46,185 nucleotides of DNA, from assembly GCA_028689025.1 (NCBI GenBank), contig JAQTXA010000021.1, positions 1 through 46,185 on the forward strand, given 5' to 3'. The number at the start of each line of letters is the position of its first letter. Within the stretch, counting starts at the first letter, position 1. The notes below the pieces were generated by a model that did no database searches, was not told the origin of the DNA, and was given only the letters and a program-made list of their open reading frames with translations. Positions 8,284-16,661 of the stretch are shown here, in pieces. The position numbers and the translations under genes were made by a program. Source of the stretch: Aliarcobacter sp. Lineage in GTDB: Bacteria; Campylobacterota; Campylobacteria; Campylobacterales; Arcobacteraceae.

Positions 8284-10389
8284 ATGTCAAATTTAATAAA
8301 TAATCTACTTACAAATGAAAAGACTACAGCAACAAATGCATCTAGCATAAATACAGATCAATCAGTTAAAGATAAACCTTCTTTATTTGATTCTTTATTA
8401 TCAAACAATGGAACAACTGAAGAGACAAAAGTAAATACTGAAGTAAAACAAGAAATAAAAGAAGTAAAAGTAGAAGATCCTGCAGTTGTAAATGATAAAG
8501 AAATAAAAGCAGATAATAAAAAAGTAGATGAATTAAGTACTGAACAATCATTAATAGTAGAAGAAGCAGATAATAAAGGGCAGAAATCAACAGGAACAAG
8601 TTCTTTATTAGATAGATTAATATTAGAAGCAAAAAATAGCGCTAAAGAAGTAGTTCCTATTTTAAATGAAGAAGTTAATAAAATTGAGAATAATTCATTA
8701 ACAACTGAAGAAACAAAAACAGATGTAGACATAAACTCAGAAATAAAACCTGAAGAGATAAAAATAAATACAGAAGAAACATCAGAAATAAAACCTGAAG
8801 AGATAAAAGTAAATACAGAAGAAACATCAGAAATAAAACCTACAGAAACAAAAGTAAATACTAAAGAAGTAAAAATAAATGAAAATATAGTAGATAACTT
8901 AAGCACAGAACAATTAAAAGTAACAAAAGAAATAGATGTTCCTGTGCAAAAAGAAGCAGAAACAACTTCTTTATTAGATAGATTAATTTTAGATGTAAAA
9001 AATGAAGTTAAAGAAGCAAAACAAGAAGAAATTCCAATTATAAATAGTGAAGAAGTAAAAGAAGAAGAGAACAAACTAGATATTAAAAAATCAAAAATAA
9101 AAGAAGAAAAAATTTCTGTTATAGATTTACTTGAAAAAACTGATACAAAAGTAGAAAATATTACAGTTATAAATGAAGACGAGACAAAAAAAGTAAATGA
9201 TGTTTTAAATAATGGTATCGTAGAAACAGAAACAACTTCTTTATTAGATAATATCTCAAAAAAAGTTGAAGAAAATTTTGTTGATTCTAAAGTTGAAAAT
9301 ATAGCCACAGCTTCAGAGATTATTGATAAATCAATAAATACTAATTTAGGCATAGTAAATAATAGTCCTATTTTAACAAGTGAAGTCATTCCAGATACTA
9401 ATGTTGAAAAAATAGAAAATATTGATGTTAAAAAAGATGTAAAAATATCATTAATGGATCAATTAATTCAGAAAAATAGTGAAAAATTAACATTAGATAA
9501 TATAAATGGTATTAAAGAAGATATAAATACACCATTTAAAGATGTTGTTACAAAAGATTTAATATCGAATATATATTTAGGTTCACAAAAAAATAAAATA
9601 ACTAATCAAAATTTATTTAATCAAAATGAAGCAATTTCTTTATTAAAAGATGGAAATTCGATACAAGCAGTAAAAACTAGTGCAGAAATGTTAGATTTGG
9701 GATTAGAAAGTATAAATGTTGAGCAAGATATTGAAACTATGAATATTGATGTAAAAAAATCTAATATCGATTTATTAAATAGAAAAAATTTAATTGATAA
9801 CTTACTTTTTAAAAATGATATCAGAGGTGAAGAAGTAAAAGATTTAATTACAAAATCTGTTGTGGCAAGTAATGCTTTAATAGATAATACATTAACTGTA
9901 GCAGATGATGTAACGGTTAATGTAAATTCACCATTATCTTATAATATTCAATCAAGAATAATTGGTGCAAAACAACAAATGTCTGCAATGATGTCAGATA
10001 TTGCAAAACAAATGTATGAAAATTACAAACCGCCAGTTACTGCTTTTAAAATAAATTTAAATCCTTTAGATTTAGGTTCTATTGCTATTTTAATGAAAAA
10101 TGATAAGCAAAATGGATTAACTATTAGTATGAATGTTTCAAATACTATAACTCTTGATACATTAATTGAAAATCAAAATGTACTAAAAAATTCATTGAAC
10201 AAAACATTTGATGAAAATACTAAATTTAATTTAGATTTCAGTTCTTCAAATCAAAATAATAGTAACCAATCATCAAACAATGGTCAAGGAAACAATAGAC
10301 AATTTGAACAACAAATGGATACTAGGTCTATTTTACAACTACAAGAAGAGAATAAAGATAGAGAAGAAAAAGTTATCGATTATATGTAA
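8284..10389 (+). CDS. fliK: Hook-length control protein FliK
   Basis: A long (701 residues) secreted ruler protein that sets hook length and switches the substrate choice of FlhB. Residues about 1-480 are low-complexity Glu/Lys/Thr/Asn sequence with internal repeats: a 15-residue tandem (SEIKPEEIKINTEET) and a recurring SLLDRLI motif. The conserved C-terminal domain is at about 560-660, with KINLNPLDLGSIAILM and the helix LIENQNVLKNSLN, followed by a Gln/Asn/Ser tail. It is longer than the 405-residue Salmonella FliK, in line with long FliK proteins in other Campylobacterota. The stop overlaps the fliR start by one base. Confidence 0.85.
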   Translation: MSNLINNLLTNEKTTATNASSINTDQSVKDKPSLFDSLLSNNGTTEETKVNTEVKQEIKEVKVEDPAVVNDKEIKADNKKVDELSTEQSLIVEEADNKGQKSTGTSSLLDRLILEAKNSAKEVVPILNEEVNKIENNSLTTEETKTDVDINSEIKPEEIKINTEETSEIKPEEIKVNTEETSEIKPTETKVNTKEVKINENIVDNLSTEQLKVTKEIDVPVQKEAETTSLLDRLILDVKNEVKEAKQEEIPIINSEEVKEEENKLDIKKSKIKEEKISVIDLLEKTDTKVENITVINEDETKKVNDVLNNGIVETETTSLLDNISKKVEENFVDSKVENIATASEIIDKSINTNLGIVNNSPILTSEVIPDTNVEKIENIDVKKDVKISLMDQLIQKNSEKLTLDNINGIKEDINTPFKDVVTKDLISNIYLGSQKNKITNQNLFNQNEAISLLKDGNSIQAVKTSAEMLDLGLESINVEQDIETMNIDVKKSNIDLLNRKNLIDNLLFKNDIRGEEVKDLITKSVVASNALIDNTLTVADDVTVNVNSPLSYNIQSRIIGAKQQMSAMMSDIAKQMYENYKPPVTAFKINLNPLDLGSIAILMKNDKQNGLTISMNVSNTITLDTLIENQNVLKNSLNKTFDENTKFNLDFSSSNQNNSNQSSNNGQGNNRQFEQQMDTRSILQLQEENKDREEKVIDYM
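8737..8871 (+). repeat. Three tandem 45-bp coding repeats in fliK
   Basis: Units at 8737-8781, 8782-8826 and 8827-8871 encode SEIKPEEIKINTEET, SEIKPEEIKVNTEET and SEIKPTETKVNTKEV. The first two are nearly identical in DNA and the third has drifted. The unit is a multiple of three, so gain or loss would lengthen or shorten the ruler without a frameshift. Confidence 0.9.
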
Positions 10390-11138
10390 TGGAAGCATTT
10401 TTATCTTTACTTAACGAAGAAGTTTTATATCAATTTCTTTTGCTACTAGCAAGAATATTGTCTTTTGTGGTATTTATGCCAGTTTTTGGACACACAGCAA
10501 TTACTTCAACTATTAGAATTGCTTTCGCTTTTTATATAACAGTTTTTATTTTTCCACTAGTAGATGTTTCGTCAAATATAAATGCAGATAATTTTATAAT
10601 GAGTTTAATATCTGAGATAACTTTAGGATTAGTGGCTTCAATGCTAATTAATATTATTTTTTCAGCGGTTAAAATTATTGGTGAATTTGTTGAATATTCA
10701 ACAGCTTTGTCAATGGCCTCAATGTTCGATCCTTCAACTGGTAGTCAACAAGGAATTGTTGCAAAACTACTTTTTTGGATTGCATTAATGCTTTTCTTTC
10801 AAACTGGGATGTATGAAATGACTTTAGTTATTTTAGTTAAAAGTTTTTCGATGATACATTTAGGTAGTTTTGATATTTTTTCTTATAATGGAGTTCAATT
10901 AGCAATAGATGAAATAAAAAGAATGTTTGCATTTGCATTTGCATTTGCTTTACCTCTATTCTTTATCGGATTTATTCTTGATATTTATTATGGTTATGGA
11001 ACAAAATCTATGCCATCATTTTCTCCATTTGTAATTACTTTTCAATTAAAATTTGCATTAATATTTATTTTTTTAATACTTGGTATGGAAATGTTTACAG
11101 AAGCTTTTGTAGATTATTTTATTTCAAAATTTCAATGA
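10389..11138 (+). CDS. fliR: Flagellar export gate protein FliR
   Basis: A 249-residue inner-membrane component of the type III export gate. Hydrophobic helices run through most of the chain. The pattern LLARILSFVVFMPVFGH near the N-terminus and the central VEYSTALSMASMFDPSTGSQ are typical of FliR, which forms the gate core with FliP and FliQ. The start overlaps the fliK stop by one base, and flhB follows after 14 bases, the conserved fliR-flhB order. Confidence 0.9.
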   Translation: MEAFLSLLNEEVLYQFLLLLARILSFVVFMPVFGHTAITSTIRIAFAFYITVFIFPLVDVSSNINADNFIMSLISEITLGLVASMLINIIFSAVKIIGEFVEYSTALSMASMFDPSTGSQQGIVAKLLFWIALMLFFQTGMYEMTLVILVKSFSMIHLGSFDIFSYNGVQLAIDEIKRMFAFAFAFALPLFFIGFILDIYYGYGTKSMPSFSPFVITFQLKFALIFIFLILGMEMFTEAFVDYFISKFQ

Positions 11139-11152
11139 TTTAAGGTTTTAAT

Positions 11153-12199
11153 ATGCCAGATGACGATAAAACAGAAGAACCCACCGATAAGAAAATAAAT
11201 GATGCAAGAAATGATGGAAATGTTGCAAAATCAGCAGAAGTTTCTGGTGCAATTATATTAACTTTTGGGACTATGTACATACTCTTTTTTTCATCATATT
11301 CTTTGATGGAAATTAAAAAATTAATGATATTCTCTTACAGTTTTATCGGACAGGAATTAGATGGTCCATTATATTATGCAATAACTTTTCAGGTAACAAT
11401 TGCACTTCTAAAAGCTCTAGCTCCTTTGTTTATATTGGTTATACTTTTGGCTTTTATTAGCAATATATCACAATTTGGTTTTCTTGCTGTTCCTTTAAAG
11501 TTTGATTTACAGAAGATAGATCCAATAAAAGGTTTAAAAGGTGTTTTTGGATTTAAAAAACTTATTGAAGCTTTAAAATTATTTGCAAAATTATTTCTAA
11601 TAATGGTAGTTATGTTTCTTCTTTTTGCATTAACTTATCAAAAGTTTTTAGCTATGATGAATCAAGATACATCAGATACCATTGCTACAATGTTTGAGTT
11701 GACAGTTTATTTTATTTCGGCAATTCTTTTTATTATCATAATTTTTGCTATAATAGATTTTTATTTTACAAAACATTATTATATGAAATCTTTGATGATG
11801 AGTATACAAGATATTAAAGACGAATTTAAAAATATGGAGGGAGATCCTCAAGTAAAAGGGCGTATTAGAAGAATTCAAATGCAAATGGCACAAAAACGTA
11901 TGATGAGTTCTGTTCCAGATGCAGATGTTATTATAACAAATCCTACTCATTATGCTGTAGCTTTAAAATATAATAATAAAGTAGATTCTGCACCTAAAAT
12001 AGTAGCTAAAGGAATTGATTTTATAGCAATAAGAATAAGAGATATTGCGAAAGAAAATAGAATCCCAATTATAGAAAATCCTGCACTTGCAAGATCTTTA
12101 TTTGAACAAATTGACGTTGATAGAGAAATCCCCAGTGAATTTTATAAGGCAATGGCTGAAATATTTTCTTATGTATATGAATTAAAAAAGAAAAGGTAA
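11153..12199 (+). CDS. flhB: Flagellar export switch protein FlhB
   Basis: A 348-residue membrane protein of the export gate. The opening EEPTDKKINDARNDGNVAKS is the family signature, followed by four membrane helices (about residues 30-50, 85-110, 140-165 and 180-205). The cytosolic domain has the self-cleavage site N263-P264-T265-H266 (ITNPTHYAVALKY). Cleavage between Asn and Pro lets FlhB switch from rod/hook to filament substrates after contact with FliK, which is encoded two genes upstream. A TTG-started gene follows three bases after its stop. Confidence 0.95.
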   Translation: MPDDDKTEEPTDKKINDARNDGNVAKSAEVSGAIILTFGTMYILFFSSYSLMEIKKLMIFSYSFIGQELDGPLYYAITFQVTIALLKALAPLFILVILLAFISNISQFGFLAVPLKFDLQKIDPIKGLKGVFGFKKLIEALKLFAKLFLIMVVMFLLFALTYQKFLAMMNQDTSDTIATMFELTVYFISAILFIIIIFAIIDFYFTKHYYMKSLMMSIQDIKDEFKNMEGDPQVKGRIRRIQMQMAQKRMMSSVPDADVIITNPTHYAVALKYNNKVDSAPKIVAKGIDFIAIRIRDIAKENRIPIIENPALARSLFEQIDVDREIPSEFYKAMAEIFSYVYELKKKR

Positions 12200-12202
12200 A
12201 AA

Positions 12203-14197
12203 TTGAAATTATTAATAATTATGTTTTTAATGTTAAATATTCTGTATGCAAAAAAAGATTTTTATTATGGATTTATTGATTCTTCTGGAATTCAAATATC
12301 AGAACAAAGAAAACAGTCAATTACTGATGGATTTGATATTTTGCAAAATGCAAGATTATTGGCAAAAGATGGTAAAATTGATGATGCCTATAGCCAAGTA
12401 AAAGATTTTAAAGATAAAAACAAAGTTAATATACTAACATCAGATACAATGCTTTTATATGCAGAATTATCTTTAAAGAAACAATCAAAAAGATTAATAT
12501 TGGAAGCTTCAACTGAGTTAGAGATAGCAATTAATTCATCTAAAATTAATCAATATGATTTACCTAAAGCTTATATGGTCTTGGTTGAATTAAAATTGGA
12601 AATAAATAAGATTGAAGATGCTAAATATTTTGCACAAATTATAATAGATAATTTTGATGATGAATTAACTAAGACATATGGAAAAATATCATTATCAAAA
12701 GTTTATAAATATCAAAAAGATTATCCAAGAGCTATCAAATATTTATATGAGATATTAACTGTAACAAAAGATAAAATGGTGGCAACTGTAGTTGCAGATG
12801 AGTTATTTGATATTTATATTTTAGATGAGAAATATGATAAAGCAAATGAATTAATGTCACAAGTTTTAAAAACTAATATAGTATTCTATACAGAAGATTC
12901 GTATCTTGCAAATAAAAAAATTAATCGATTAATTAAAGCGGGAATGCCTGAACATGCTGCAGAAATATTAAAAGAGCTATTAAAAAGAACAACAAAAGAA
13001 GATGTAATAGAAGATTTCAAATTTAAACTTGCAAATACATATATGCTTATGTATGATAGAACAAATTATTATTTAGAAAAAGCAAAAGAATTGTATAAAG
13101 ACATTATAAATGATTTTCCACAAGGGATACATGCTAAAGATTCAAAAATGTATATTGATGAAATTTTAATGAGACAAGGCTTTTTAAGTCCACCTGTAGT
13201 ATCTGCAAAATATCAAGATAATGAAGCAATGCAACAAAAAGCTCTTCTACAAGAACTTATGAATGATAAAAATGATAAGAAATATGATCTGATATTAAAA
13301 GCGGAAAAAGTTTATAATAAAATTTCAAATGAAATTGTAAAAAGATTCGGATATCAAAGTATTGCAGAAATTTATGATGAAATAAATATTGATTTAATAA
13401 AAGATTATTTAGCAAAAGGGAAATGTATAGAATTAAGTGATGTTTTGAAAACATCTAGAAATGAAACTTTAATTAAATTAATTGAAGATGAATCTATTAA
13501 GTATGCATTTTTTGAATGTATGGTTGAATCTCCATACGAAAGAGCTTATCAACAAATAAAAGAAACATTTGATAAAACAAGGGATGCTAATATATATTTA
13601 TATTTGGAAAAAATGGCTTTCAATCTTGGATATGTAGATGAAGCTTTAGAATTTTCTGCAAAAGTTGATATGGTTGATGATAAAAACGTTTTAGCTAATG
13701 AATTTTTATATAGATACCAAATATTAAAACAAAAAGATGATAATGTAGGATTAGAAAAGTTTTTTTCATATACAAATTTAAACCCAACTTTTATAAAAAT
13801 AAATGAAAACAATCCTATAATAATTGATTTTTATCATGATTATTATTTAGATTTATTGAAAAATAATAATATTTCATTAGCAAATGAAATATTAAATAAA
13901 CTCTATACAAAAGAAAAAGAGTTGAAAGCTTTTGTATACTCTCCCTTTGTTGAAATGGAGTTATCACGAAATGAAAAAGATGCAAATAATAATCAGAAAT
14001 CAGTTGACTTATTGCTTGAAGCTCTAAAAAATACTAGAAAAATTAAACCCAATGATGAGGTTAAAATTTATTATGATATTCTAAATTTATATGATGTATT
14101 AGGAAATAAAATTAAAAAAGACGAATATATTTCAAAATGTAAACAAGTAAAAGATAGTGTAGATAGTTTATATAAAAAAATGTGCGATGAGATGTAA
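12203..14197 (+). CDS. pflA: Secreted TPR protein, PflA-like
   Basis: A 664-residue protein with a signal peptide (MKLLIIMFLMLNILYA) and long helical TPR/Sel1-like repeats from about residue 40 to the end, including AKVYKYQKDYPRAIKYLYEI-type units. In Campylobacter, PflA is a periplasmic TPR protein that forms spokes of the motor's medial disk and is needed for rotation. Size, signal peptide, repeat content and its place between flhB and fliI support PflA, but the family has little distinctive sequence, so the name is an inference. The start is TTG at 12203, three bases after flhB; the stop overlaps the fliI ATG by one base. Confidence 0.6.
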   Translation: MKLLIIMFLMLNILYAKKDFYYGFIDSSGIQISEQRKQSITDGFDILQNARLLAKDGKIDDAYSQVKDFKDKNKVNILTSDTMLLYAELSLKKQSKRLILEASTELEIAINSSKINQYDLPKAYMVLVELKLEINKIEDAKYFAQIIIDNFDDELTKTYGKISLSKVYKYQKDYPRAIKYLYEILTVTKDKMVATVVADELFDIYILDEKYDKANELMSQVLKTNIVFYTEDSYLANKKINRLIKAGMPEHAAEILKELLKRTTKEDVIEDFKFKLANTYMLMYDRTNYYLEKAKELYKDIINDFPQGIHAKDSKMYIDEILMRQGFLSPPVVSAKYQDNEAMQQKALLQELMNDKNDKKYDLILKAEKVYNKISNEIVKRFGYQSIAEIYDEINIDLIKDYLAKGKCIELSDVLKTSRNETLIKLIEDESIKYAFFECMVESPYERAYQQIKETFDKTRDANIYLYLEKMAFNLGYVDEALEFSAKVDMVDDKNVLANEFLYRYQILKQKDDNVGLEKFFSYTNLNPTFIKINENNPIIIDFYHDYYLDLLKNNNISLANEILNKLYTKEKELKAFVYSPFVEMELSRNEKDANNNQKSVDLLLEALKNTRKIKPNDEVKIYYDILNLYDVLGNKIKKDEYISKCKQVKDSVDSLYKKMCDEM

Positions 14198-15501
14198 TGG
14201 ATATTGAAGATATATTAAGTAGAATTGACTCAACAAATCTTTCTATTCCTTTTGGAAGAATAAAAAATATTTCATCTACAACCCTCACTGCAACTGGATT
14301 AGAAGTTGCTGTTGGAGATATTGTAAAAATAGAATCAGTGCAGCATTTATATACTGTTTTAGGAATGGTAGCTTCAATTGATGCAAAGTCATTTACAATA
14401 GTTCCTTTCTCATTTATTGAAGGGTTTAAAATACATGATAAAGTTTATGTACAAAAAGATGGATTAACTGTTAAATGTGGTTATGGACTATTAGGAAGAG
14501 TTATAAATGCATTGGGTGACCCAATTGATAGTAAGGGTAAGATTACAGATTTAGAAGAAAACGCACCAATAAATAAACTATCTATGCCAGCTCTTGAAAG
14601 AGGAATTATAGATCAGAAATTTGCAACAGGTGTAAAAGCAATTGATTCAATGCTTACAAGTGGAAAAGGTCAAAAAGTTGGTATTTTTGCAGGTTCTGGG
14701 GTAGGTAAATCAACTCTTATGGGGATGATTGTAAGAGGCTGTGAAGCTCAAATTAAAATTGTTGCTTTAATTGGAGAAAGAGGACGGGAAATCCCTGAAT
14801 TTATTCACTACAATTTAGATAATAATTTAGAAAATACAGTAATAATTGCAGCAACTTCAGATGAATCTGCACTTATGAGAAAGTATGGTGCATTTACAGC
14901 AATGGCAATTGCAGAATTCTTTAGAGACAAAGGACATGATGTTTTATTAATGATGGATTCAGTTACTAGATTTGCTATGGCACAAAGAGAAATAGGATTA
15001 AGTACAGGAGAACCTCCTGTGAGTAGAGGATATCCACCTTCTGTATTTGCACTACTACCTCAATTAATGGAGCGTGCAGGAAATAATAAAAAAGGTTCTA
15101 TTACTGCTTTTTTTACTGTTTTGGTTGATGGTGATGATATGAATGATCCAATTGCTGATCAAAGTAGATCAATTTTAGATGGACATATAGTTCTTACAAG
15201 AGAGTTAACTGAACAAGGATTTTATCCTCCTATAAATCTTTTAAAATCAGCTTCAAGGGTTATGGATAAGGTCGTAAATAAAGAGCATTATAATGATTTT
15301 TTAAAGTTAAAAAGAGTATTATCACTAATAAAAGAGAATGAAGTGTTGGTTAGAGTTGGTGCTTATAAAACTGGTATGGATCCAGAACTTGACAATGCAA
15401 TGGCAAAGAAAGAACAAATAAGAGAATTTCTAACTCAAGATACTCAAAAAATTTTTGAATTTAATGAGATTGTAGCAATGTTTAGAAAGGTTTTACAATG
15501 A
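14197..15501 (+). CDS. fliI: Flagellar export ATPase FliI
   Basis: A 434-residue F1-like ATPase that feeds substrates to the export gate. Walker A GSGVGKST lies at about residues 166-173; the Walker B region reads LLMMDSVTRFAMAQREIG, followed by STGEPPVSRGYPPSVFALLP, the FliI/AtpB-like signature. The N-terminal beta-barrel domain covers about residues 1-90. The gene is complete at normal length. Translation is probably coupled to the upstream pflA-like gene (TAATG overlap) and to flgL downstream (ATGA overlap). Confidence 0.95.
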   Translation: MDIEDILSRIDSTNLSIPFGRIKNISSTTLTATGLEVAVGDIVKIESVQHLYTVLGMVASIDAKSFTIVPFSFIEGFKIHDKVYVQKDGLTVKCGYGLLGRVINALGDPIDSKGKITDLEENAPINKLSMPALERGIIDQKFATGVKAIDSMLTSGKGQKVGIFAGSGVGKSTLMGMIVRGCEAQIKIVALIGERGREIPEFIHYNLDNNLENTVIIAATSDESALMRKYGAFTAMAIAEFFRDKGHDVLLMMDSVTRFAMAQREIGLSTGEPPVSRGYPPSVFALLPQLMERAGNNKKGSITAFFTVLVDGDDMNDPIADQSRSILDGHIVLTRELTEQGFYPPINLLKSASRVMDKVVNKEHYNDFLKLKRVLSLIKENEVLVRVGAYKTGMDPELDNAMAKKEQIREFLTQDTQKIFEFNEIVAMFRKVLQ

Positions 15502-16640
15502 TAAATCAAACAGATCAAATGACATATAGATTGAGTCTTTTAGATACTCAATACCAAAGAAACTCTTATCAAACTAGTTCAGGGAATAAACTTCAACAAG
15601 GAAGTGATGATTCTATGCTGTATTCAAGAATAATCTCTGTTGACGATAAAATAAGAACTTTTGAGGGACTAAAAACTCAAGTTGAAAGAACAACAATTCA
15701 AAATAATGCAGCAGATTCTAGTATGAGTGAGATAAAGAAAGTTTTAGAATCTATGAAATCAGAATTAATAAAAGCAAATACATCAACAACTACTGGAAGT
15801 GGACTTGCAGCAATTGTAGCAAATGTTTCTGGACTTAAAGAAAATCTTTATCAATTAGCTAATACTCAAGTTGAGGGTGAATATGTTTTTGCAGGTTCAG
15901 ACTCTTCAATAAAACCATTTGAAAAAGATATTAATGGAAAAGTAACATATGTTGGCGATAATCAGTTAAGAAAAGTAGCAGTTGAAGAGGGTTCTTATAG
16001 AGATAGGGGAATTACTGGATTTGATATGATGATGTATCCAACTGCAACTGCTAACAAAGGGGAAACTTTAAATTTTAGTGAGGCAGATCGAATTATTGAT
16101 CAAAATGGTAATGAATGGAAATTAAACTCTCCAACTAATGACACATTAATAAAATATGATTTACAAGGTAATGTAACAACTGAAACAATTACACCTGTAA
16201 CAAGTGATGGACTGACTCCTCCCACATTTAGTGCTACTATGCCAACTACAGATGGTACTAAATTTGAAGCAAAAACAAATATTTTTAATCTTATGGATGA
16301 TACCTTAAATGCATTAAAAAAAGTTGATAGTGTAGGTAATCCTATCTCAGATGATCTATCACGTACATTAATAGGTAAAAGTCAATCAGAACTTGATAAA
16401 GCTTATGATGGAGTTAATATAGCTCATGCACAACTTGGTGGAAGAAATCAGATATTTGAAACATCTCTTGAGAGAGTGACGTCAAAATTAACTCAATACA
16501 ATATTTTATCTCAACAAATTGGTGCTGCAGATTTAGCAAAAGTTGCAATAGAAGCAAAAGCTTTAGAACTAACATATACAGCACTTTATTCAACTATTAG
16601 TAAAACTAATCAATTGTCGCTAGTTAATTTTTTAAATTAA
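15498..16640 (+). CDS. flgL: Hook-filament junction protein FlgL
   Basis: A 380-residue flagellin-like protein that links the FlgK junction to the filament. The N-terminal D0/D1 helix contains LDTQYQRNSYQTSSGNKLQQ and the C-terminal D0 helix contains AKALELTYTALYSTISKTNQ. The middle is a variable Thr/Asn/Gly-rich domain. The start overlaps the fliI stop (ATGA). Its stop codon lies inside a perfect 12-bp inverted repeat (16619-16645), which may damp transcription or translation into flhA. Confidence 0.85.
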   Translation: MINQTDQMTYRLSLLDTQYQRNSYQTSSGNKLQQGSDDSMLYSRIISVDDKIRTFEGLKTQVERTTIQNNAADSSMSEIKKVLESMKSELIKANTSTTTGSGLAAIVANVSGLKENLYQLANTQVEGEYVFAGSDSSIKPFEKDINGKVTYVGDNQLRKVAVEEGSYRDRGITGFDMMMYPTATANKGETLNFSEADRIIDQNGNEWKLNSPTNDTLIKYDLQGNVTTETITPVTSDGLTPPTFSATMPTTDGTKFEAKTNIFNLMDDTLNALKKVDSVGNPISDDLSRTLIGKSQSELDKAYDGVNIAHAQLGGRNQIFETSLERVTSKLTQYNILSQQIGAADLAKVAIEAKALELTYTALYSTISKTNQLSLVNFLN

Positions 16641-16645
16641 CTAGC
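16619..16645 (+). promoter_or_regulatory. Perfect 12-bp hairpin over the flgL stop codon
   Basis: The left arm GCTAGTTAATTT (16619-16630) and right arm AAATTAACTAGC (16634-16645) are fully complementary, with a TTT loop. The flgL stop TAA (16638-16640) lies in the right arm. No T-run follows, so it is not a classic terminator. An attenuating or RNA-stabilising hairpin within the operon is more likely. Confidence 0.6.
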
Positions 16646-16661
16646 TAAATATAATTAATAT

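Noticed and set aside
8737..8871. Short regularly spaced repeats that could suggest CRISPR
   Set aside because: The units are contiguous without spacers, stay in frame and encode a peptide repeat within fliK.
8358..9389. A 343-codon open frame on the minus strand inside fliK
   Set aside because: It is Ser/Phe/Thr-rich and mirrors the repeated GAA/ACA/AAA codons of fliK on the other strand. It has no ribosome site or known motif, while fliK has a clear conserved C-terminal domain.
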